This document shows, piece by piece, positions 56,762 through 64,000 of a stretch of 64,000 nucleotides of DNA. Position numbers and translations under genes: made by a program. The DNA comes from Kingdonia uniflora (lineage: Eukaryota > Streptophyta > Magnoliopsida > Ranunculales > Circaeasteraceae): contig JACGCM010002752.1 in the NCBI GenBank assembly GCA_014058105.1, forward strand, positions 496,001 through 560,000, in the 5' to 3' direction. The notes under the pieces are model-generated. The model had not been told where the DNA came from. It did not search any database and worked only from the letters and a program-made list of their open reading frames with translations. Position 1 is the stretch's first letter; every line of letters begins with the position of its first letter.

Positions 56762-58104
56762 AATGTCACCCTAGCAGAATTGAGGGCTAATTTGAACTCC
56801 AAAACAAAAAGGCGTGCCGCTCTGGAGCAACAGCTAACGAGTGTACAAGATACGTTGAAAGTTCTGCAAGGTCAGCAGATCGCCGCCCAGAAGAATAAAG
56901 GCGTACAACCAAAAGACTTACAAATTTCTGTTCATGACAAAATTGACCCTCCATCAAAAAGTAATAACTTAGGTGGCACACTTCGATTCAACCATCATCA
57001 ACAAGAAATGAAACCTATCCCGATCTAGAAGGTCTACCAAGAAGTAGATGGCGGCCTTGCAGGAGTCTGACAAACTGAGAATCTACCTCGAAGAGTTCGA
57101 GTTCCAGTGAAAGATCGTTTAAATGAAGGGAGGGACGACTGCAATCCTGGGAAAGGATGCGTCACACGCCCAACCACTACAGCTCAACAATATGTGACTC
57201 AGAAACATGTTAAAAAACGAATCAAGGAATTGCTCGAAGCTCAGACTCAGACCACCAAAGGAATTCACAACAGATTACAAAAGAGCCCGATCACACAAGA
57301 GCTACTGGATGACGAGGTTCCAACCGGATTCAATACTCTGAAGATTCAAAAATATAAAGGGACTGATCCAGTGGAGCACGTTCAAGAGTTCTAGGACGCC
57401 TTAGGCTTATATTCAAGTATTCAACATCTAATCACATTAGATGTCAGCTTTTTCCTACCAGTTTATCAGGCGAACCTTTACGATGGTTCCACACGCTACC
57501 TGAAGGGTCCATTACAACTTTTGAACAATTGCGCGAGCTCTTTATCAAGAATTATTTGCACAATATAGACAATGAGGTGAATATGTATTATCTTTTTAGC
57601 CATAAGCAAATGCCAGGAGAGAATCTCGAGACGTTCAATAAGAAGTTCCTGAAGTTAGCTCAAAAAGTAGATCGGCTCAATCAGAAGATTACTATTTTGG
57701 CTTTCACCAATGCTTTACTCGTCGATGGAAGGGCAAAGGAGTACCTCATCCTAAACAAACCTACAACTTTGGAAGACATGATCAAAAAAGTTAACGGATA
57801 TATCAATCTCGAAAGAATGGTGTCCGACAAACAGAAAACTCAGAAATCAATATTGACAGCTATAGATCAATCCACAGGCCAAGATTTTAACCGTGTTACT
57901 GATCAGGGAGGAGACAGGAAGCGAACAAAATCTAATGATGAACGGCCTCAGAAGGGTAGTAACTTGCCAAAGCCCTGTCTTCCTAAGATAAATGTAACCA
58001 TAACCAACATTTATCATATACTTCAGAAGGATAAGTTTTTTCGCAATGCACAGTATCTGCAACCCATTGAGAACAAACCCTATTGCATTCACCATAAAGT
58101 CTGA
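56762..58104 (+). pseudogene. Tat-like gag, disrupted
   Basis: A coiled-coil-like N-terminal stretch is at 56762-57028. The segment at 57107-57394 ends LKIQKYKGTDPVEHVQEF and then meets a stop. The Retrotrans_gag core follows at 57529-57900 (MRELFIKNYLHN, MPGENLETFNKKFLKLA, LNKPTTLEDMIKKVNGYI). The typical order is preserved across at least two frame breaks. Confidence 0.82.
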
Positions 58105-58439
58105 CATCATGAGGTGGAACACTGCTTTGCCTTACAACGACTGTTGGAATACATTTTTACGGATGGAAAAATACATGAATACATTATGGACGTGGAGAAT
58201 TACAAGAATGGGAGTTACAGACTTCCTACAGAAGCCGTGCGGGGTCGAAGAACCAGAAGAGGAGAAGTATTTGTACCATATCCAGCTCAGTCACTTTATT
58301 GAGACTCCGACTATTAACCAATCGAACAGAAGCAAAAGACGTCGTGTCGGCCAATGTCACGACCTATCTATGAACGATAAAGAAGCTCATTTACTTCCTA
58401 TATCCAGTTCCCAACGCACAAGAATTTCTTTCGATGACT

Positions 58440-58846
58440 GTGATGTTCATCATGTCAACTTTCCTCACCATGATGCTTTGCTAATCATGCAAAAAATGAG
58501 AAATGTTGTACTACACACAATGATGATAGATATTGGTGGTAGTATTAAACTATTGTTTCAAAGCACGATTGATCAGATGGGACTGGCCGATAAGGTGCAG
58601 CCCAGTGACATTCACATCTGTGGGTTCAATGGTTCTAGAGAAGAACGTGTGGGAAAGATTATACTTCCTATTACGGTAGGACCAGCAACAGTTAACATTG
58701 TATTTTATGTTATCAATGCAAAATCTCATTATTTAGGTATAATAGGATGTTGCTGGTTACACAATATGCGAGCTATTCCTTCCACCTATCATTTGGTGCT
58801 GCGATTTGAATGGAATGGCGACATTTATAAAATCAAAGGAAGTTAG
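58440..58846 (+). pseudogene. Tat-like aspartic protease region
   Basis: The frame contains MMIDIGGSIKLLF where D(T/S)GSS is expected, so the active-site triad is altered. It then runs through LADKVQPSDIHICGFNG and a C-terminal LGIIGCCWLHNMRAIPSTYH, which matches the usual LGRPWLHxxxAVPSTxH block. It is probably inactive. Confidence 0.75.
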
Positions 58847-59128
58847 AAGCTAGCTCGAGCATGTGAAAATTCTGTTGCCATCGCACCAAAACCATCAAAG
58901 CCATAACTCACATAGAAATTATAGAAAATAATAGAGAACGATACAAAAAACTTTATAGTAAACTCTACAAAAAGCCAGCTGCCAAGCGTATAAATCACAG
59001 AATACGTCGAAATTAGTGGGGACAAGCAAGGAACATACATTGGCACTCTTTTACCCACAGTTAAACGAGACGCTCTTATTCAGTTCCTGAAAGACAACAA
59101 CTATGTTTTTGCTTGGACTTTTCATGAA

Positions 59129-59764
59129 ATGTCAGGCATTGATCCCAATTTGGCTTGCCATAAGCTGAATTTGAAAGAAAAAGCTGAAGCCGTCAAACAA
59201 ACGCAGAGAACTTTAGCACCAAGACTCAGAGAAGAAGTCAACAAAGAGATCGATAAACTCATTGAAGTGGATTTTATTCGAAAAGCCAATTATCCAGAAT
59301 TGATCTCGAATATTGCAGTAGTACCAACGAAGAACGGCAAGATCAAAGTGTACGTAGATTTCACAGACCTCAACAAGCATACTCCAAAGGATAGTTTTCC
59401 ACTTCCTATCATAAACTATTTGCTCGATTCTACTGCGGGACATGAATTCTTATCCATGATGGATGCAACATCAGGGTACAATCAGATACCTCTGCTACCC
59501 GACGATCAAGAGAAAACAACTTTCATTACAGAGCATGGCTTGTACTGCTATAAGGTTATGCCTTTCGGTCTCAAGAATGCTAGAACTACTTATCAAAGAT
59601 TGATTATACAAATGTTCAAAGATCACCTCGGAAAAATGATGGAAGTCTACATTGATGATATGTTATGTAAAACTCTTAAAAAGGAGAACCATGTCGCAGA
59701 TTTACACACAACTTTCAAAATTCTTTGTTTCTACAAGATACGACTCAATCCTAACCAGTGTTAG
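59129..59764 (+). pseudogene. Tat-like reverse transcriptase
   Basis: A long open segment with SNIAVVPTKNGKIKVYVDFT, FPLPIINYLLDS, SMMDATSGYNQI, YKVMPFGLKNARTTYQR and the catalytic EVYIDDM (YIDD intact). It stops at 59762-59764, inside the domain. The connection continues to 59998 after further breaks. Confidence 0.9.
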
Positions 59765-60154
59765 TTTGGGGTTCAGTCAGGCAAATTCTTAGGATATTTG
59801 ATTAGCAAGCGAGGCATAGAAGTTGATCCAGATCGTATTCACGCACTGCTATCTATGCATTCTCCAAAAAACAAAGAAAGATGTCAAGAAGTTAACAGAC
59901 AAGATTACTGTAATAAATTATTTTGTCTCGAAGTCTTCATATTGATGTCGATGGTTATTCGACCTATTGCGAGAAGGAACAACAAACAAATAATCTAAGA
60001 AGGATCCTGAGATTGAGTGGACAACAGAATGTGAAGAAGTATTTCAAGAACTCACACTTTATTTAGGTAAACCACCAGTTATGAGTACATCTACAGAAGG
60101 ATAAGAACTCACCACCTATTTGGCAGTTCTGTTCTAATTTGATTTAATGAAAAG

Positions 60155-60781
60155 ATGGAACAACCTGTTTACTTCATCAGTAAAACTCTCACTCCAGTAG
60201 AATCTCGGTATACCAAGATCGAAAAATTGTTTTTAGCTCTCGTGTACACATCGCAGAAGTTGAAACAATATTTTCAAGCCTACTCAGTTCGGGTAATAAC
60301 AAATTATCCTTTAAGAGAAATCTTATCCAAGCGGGAGAAATCCATACGAGTACAGCAATGGTCGGTAATTCTTGGCGAACATGACATCCATTTCGAGCCA
60401 CGTCATTCTGAAAAAGGTCAAGTGGTAGCAGATTTTCTCGCAGACTTCCCAGTAGAAGATCCTGACTGGGAAGAAGACAATACGGATATTAATGAAGAAC
60501 AGTTCGAAGAAAAGTCAGACTGGATAACTCAAAAGGGATGGCGTCTTTTAACTGATAGGTCTGCCGGACCTGTGGGATCAAGCATCGGAATCGTACTTAT
60601 CACACCTTCCAATGACAGGATCAAGAAAACAATTAAACTCAATTTTGAAGCTACCAATAATGAGGCTGAATATAAAGTAGTAATTCACGGTGTAGATATG
60701 GCTCTCGAGATAGGAGTTTTCGAGTTATCTGTGTATATAAACTCTTTACTCATTGTGAACCATTATACAGAGAAGGTTTAG
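60155..60781 (+). pseudogene. Tat-like RNase H plus additional RNase H domain
   Basis: The first part (QPVYFISKTLTPVESRYTKI to EKGQVVADFLADFP) is the RNase H domain adjoining the RT. The second (WRLLTDRSAGPVGSSIGIVL, FEATNNEAEYKVVIHGVDMA) is the archaeal-type extra RNase H of Tat elements, retaining the Asp of TDRS and the Glu of NEAEY. A stop at 60779 ends the frame. Confidence 0.85.
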
Positions 60782-61004
60782 AAGAATGGAAAAATGATTG
60801 ATTACGCCGCAGCAGTAACCGACAGAATGCACAGATTCAAGATGATTACCATTGAACATTTTCCATGTGGCAAAAATAGGCATCCTGATTCCCTTGCCTA
60901 TCTGGCAGAAGTACTAGGCACATAGGCTCGATATCTCAAGATCGAAGTGATCTCCACCTCCAGTATTAATATTATAAACTCAAATTCTATTAATTCTGGG
61001 GGCG

Positions 61005-62290
61005 TTGAAGAGGACAAAGACGATTGGAGATGACCTTATCTCACATATATTGGTCCCCATAACAAGTTTGGCGGCGAACTCCCCAAAGATCCTACTGAAA
61101 GATGATGCATACTTGATAATGCTAAACGATTCATCGTGGACAATGGTTTCCTTTACAAAATTTTGGTCACATGACCGTATCTCGAGGGCTTATCAAACAA
61201 AGAAGCTCAAAACTTCCTATACGAACTCCACGAAGGTACTTGTAGTTCCCACGCAGCAGGATGATCTCTAGCCAATCGTGTTTTTTTCCCAAGGAGTCTT
61301 TTAGCCTAAAATTAAAGCTCAAGCCATTGAGCTTGTAAGCAAGTGTGATGTCTGCCAACGACATGGCCCCCAAATTCGATCCCCAGCATTGTAACTCCAT
61401 TCCAGCAACGTTGTTTGGCCATTCAGAAGATGGGCCCTCTACCGCGTAGGAAAATACCCCACTGCACCAGGCAAAATGAAGCATCTCCTAGTAGCAATGA
61501 ATTACTTCCTAAATGGGTGGAAGCAGTCCTTCTGTGTCGCACACAAAAAGACGAAGTCATCAAGTTTATATGGGAAACCATCATCATTCAGTTTGGTTGC
61601 CCCCATCTCATCAGAATTGATAATGGACCTTAATTTGTTGGCTCCAGAATCGTTGAGTTTCTCAACCAGCACAACATCATTCACTCTCCTTCCAATCTAT
61701 ATTACTCACAAGGAAATGGTCAGGCATAAATCACTAATTACACTATTATCAAAAAATGTTTGACAGAAAAAAGAGTAATTGGGTCCAAGAATTACCACAT
61801 GTTTTATGGCCATATCGCATAACTCCTCGGGTGTCAACTGGGTGCACACAGTTCCTCCTGGCATATGGTGCAAAAGCAATCATCCCCACTCAATATCATC
61901 ACTCGTTGCGCGACCATACCACGACAAATGAAGAAAATGAATTCCAGTTGGCATTTAACATGAATTAAATCGAAGAGACCAGAGATAGATAAATCATAAA
62001 TTTGGGAATATAACACCAAGGTTTAGCCCGATCTTATAACAAATAAGTCTGTCATAGAGAGTTCGAAATCAAAGACCTCGTCCTCAGAGAAGTTCCCAAA
62101 CACAGAAAAGAAGTTAATGCTAGGAAATTGGCCAAAAATTGGGAAGGCCCTTTTATCATTGTTGGAAAAAGTGGCCTTGGTTCTTACGGTCTCGCCACAG
62201 AAAATAGGGAACGAGTTCCTAATCCTTGGAACACGAGGAGATTGAAGCTATATCGAAGATTATACTCTATCACAGTGTACTTTTCTAAAT
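61005..62290 (+). pseudogene. Tat-like integrase, heavily degraded
   Basis: Fragments in several frames: the zinc-domain end CDVCQRH (about 61340-61365), a core with NYFLNGWKQSF or its shifted equivalent KWVEAVLL (61500-61540), FGCPHLIRIDNGP (61590-61632), then HSPSNLYYSQGNGQA (61680-61726). LPHVLWPYRITPRVSTG follows at 61790-61850. A C-terminal segment with NWEGPFII and WNTRRLKLYRR is at 62135-62260. The order is correct but stops occur throughout. Confidence 0.85.
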
Positions 62291-62490
62291 AAATCTATCA
62301 TGTTGTATGTCGATCTTACATCAATGAAATAGTTATGTTTGATCCCCAAACATCTGAGTACTTTATACTATTTTATACAATACTCTGTCTAACATCCTTT
62401 GTACGTCAATCTTTCAATAATGAAATACTTGTGTCTGATTACCCTATATTATAGTACTTTTCGAATATATCAAACAAGTCCTTCTATATA

Positions 62491-62913
62491 CAGATTACAT
62501 ATCGTTTGATGCTTCAGCCAAACTGATCCTCTATACATTATAAATCGTTTGTTGCTTCAGCTAAACTAATCTTCTATACATTACAGATTGTTTATTGCTT
62601 CAGCCAAACTGATCCTCTATACATTACATATCATTTGTTGCTTCAGCTAAACTGATCCTCTATATATTACAGATCGTTTGTTGTTTCAACCAAACTGATC
62701 ATCTATATATTAAGATCATTTATTGTTTCAGCCAAACTGATCTTCTATATATTACAGATCGTTTGTTGCTTCAGCCAAATTGATCCTCAATATATTACAA
62801 ATCGTTTGTTGTTTTAGCCAAACTAATCCTCTATACATTACAGATCATTTGTTGCTTCAGCCAAACTGATCCTCTTTACATCACAGATTGTTTGCTGCTT
62901 CGGCCAAACTACC
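62491..62913. repeat. Tandem repeat, 43-bp period, about ten copies
   Basis: Successive copies of TTGCTTCAGCCAAACTGATC plus CTCTATACATTACAGATCGT (with substitutions) recur every 43 bp, for example CAGC at 62515, 62558, 62601 and 62644. The array sits between the integrase end and the antisense frame of the Tat-like element. Confidence 0.95.
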
Positions 62914-63055
62914 CTCTTATTATATGACTAAACGCCAAGCAAGACGACAGTAATATAATTGGTTTTTACAAAGGTCAGTATACATACATACAGATCATTC
63001 ACACTACTTTTTAAACAATTCAATATTTATTATTCTCTTACTATCTTTCACATCA

Positions 63056-64000
63056 TCAATCACTATCGCTCGAACTCTCGATTACATCATCACCCCTCGA
63101 ACTCTCCCCATGTCGATACAAATGCTTGCGCATAAACTCTGGCATCCTCCCAATGCCAATTTGTTTTCCTTCCCTAATCATCCTCTTTTTAAGAGCACCA
63201 CTTCTTGCCACCATGGGATCTAGGTACTCTGATCAAATCAACCTCATTTGATACTAAACACCTTTTGTAACTAAACCGTCATACACTGTTTTACTCTCCA
63301 CTTCTAATCTATTGAACTCAAATACAAGAAAAGGAGAGCACTACTGTTATCTCTCTCTCACATGCATTACCTACCTCATTCTTGACTCTATAACGAAGAA
63401 CAAATTCATCAAGTTTTCTACTCCCTTCCTTCAATGAAGCCTCAAAACTGTCGAAACGATGTTCCACAACTAGTTTTTTAGCCAACATCACATCATGCCT
63501 AGTCTCCAACACTGTCATAAATTCGTTATGTGGTAAATCAAAGATATTGACCCCTCCATTTCAGCCTCACGATGACCACTATTTACCTTAATGTCGTCAA
63601 GACTTATTTCCGCCTTCAAAAGATCAGCATTTAACTTTGTATTCGTATCACGCAATTTCACATTTTCTGATTGATACTCCAAGATTTCTAACCCCAATAG
63701 TTGTATGGTATACTCTAGAGCAGATACCTTATTCCAAGCTTCATTTATGTTTTCGTTTTATTTATTGCGGGCCTCTTCCATCTTTTTTATCATCATATTC
63801 GCAACCGCCTACAAAACTTTGCATTTTTGAGCATGAGCTTTTGTCTCTGAAACGGTGACCCGTCAATCAGTTTTCTCCGCTTCCAACAGATTTACCTAAA
63901 ATTGCAAATCTTGTATATTATTTTTTCCTTCCTCGAAGCTTTTCGCAACTTTGCATTGTGCGTTCGCGTCCTGTTTAGCTCAATCTCTTTTTCTTGTAGT
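63056..64000 (-). pseudogene. Antisense coiled-coil ORF of the Tat-like element, degraded and partial
   Basis: The minus strand carries a protein-like reading that ends with a clear C-terminus: MVARSGALKKRMIREGKQIG, then GIGRMPEFMRKHLYRHGESS, then an acidic SSSDSD and stop at 63056-63058. Upstream are Lys/Glu/Leu-rich, coiled-coil-like segments at 63318-63518 and 63515-63697 and further ones to the window edge. These lie in different frames and have stops. Tat/Retand-type elements are known to carry an additional antisense ORF in the 3' region, and this fits that position. The function is unknown. A fragment of a host gene is the alternative, but its position 140 bp after the element's tandem array makes that less likely. 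Confidence 0.65.

Larger units (their letters stand above)
56305..64000 (+). mobile_element. Tat-like Ty3/Gypsy retrotransposon, partial (runs off right edge)
   Basis: The 5' LTR at 56305-56644 is followed by a TGGCGCCG-type primer site, gag, protease, reverse transcriptase, RNase H, an additional RNase H-like domain, and integrase. Then come a long 3' non-coding region with a 43-bp tandem array and an antisense reading frame. The extra RNase H and the large structured 3' region are hallmarks of the Tat/Retand/Ogre group. Every coding domain has stops or frameshifts. The 3' LTR must lie beyond 64000. Confidence 0.88.

Overview
This is a nuclear window from a flowering plant, most likely a eudicot. 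The evidence is four intron-rich genes with GT-AG introns, plant-specific products (an organellar mTERF protein, a plant-type complex I subunit), an AT-rich background, and plant retrotransposon, MULE, hAT and SINE remnants. I cannot name the species. Nothing bacterial (operons, CRISPR, phage) is present.

Layout. (1) 55-14954 (+): the 3' part of a VPS39/VAM6 vacuolar-tethering gene, 10 exons, cut by the left edge of the window. Its introns hold a small LTR element (677-2714, minus) into which a CpG-rich solo LTR inserted (713-1523), and a second small LTR element (7651-9208, plus). (2) 16295-26096 (+): the complete 8-exon gene for the 23-kDa (TYKY/NDUFS8) iron-sulfur subunit of mitochondrial complex I. 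Its 7.7-kb intron 2 is filled with nested LINEs and its intron 3 carries a SINE. (3) 26097-31627: intergenic, with a MITE and a 4.2-kb Mutator-like element (27192-31374) with 200-bp terminal inverted repeats and an internally deleted transposase. (4) 31628-50800 (+): the complete 18-exon gene for the cytosolic phenylalanyl-tRNA synthetase alpha subunit. Its introns hold a hAT-type element, a 154-bp near-perfect palindrome, a second copy of the SINE, and (in the 9.7-kb intron 14) a LINE split by a 5.66-kb Ty3/Gypsy element flanked by the target duplication GTGGA. (5) 51482-55082 (-): a complete 6-exon mTERF gene, convergent with the synthetase gene. (6) 55405-64000: a GACCC-rich repeat, then the first 7.7 kb of a Tat-like Ty3/Gypsy element with an extra RNase H domain, a 43-bp tandem repeat array and an antisense coiled-coil reading frame, running off the right edge.

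The four host genes are housekeeping genes of unrelated pathways (vacuole fusion, respiration, cytosolic translation, organelle gene expression). They form no functional cluster. What is unusual is the transposon load inside their introns, with several insertions datable relative to one another by nesting and target-site duplications. Exon coordinates were read by eye from splice sites, reading phase and remembered family sequence. No alignment was run.
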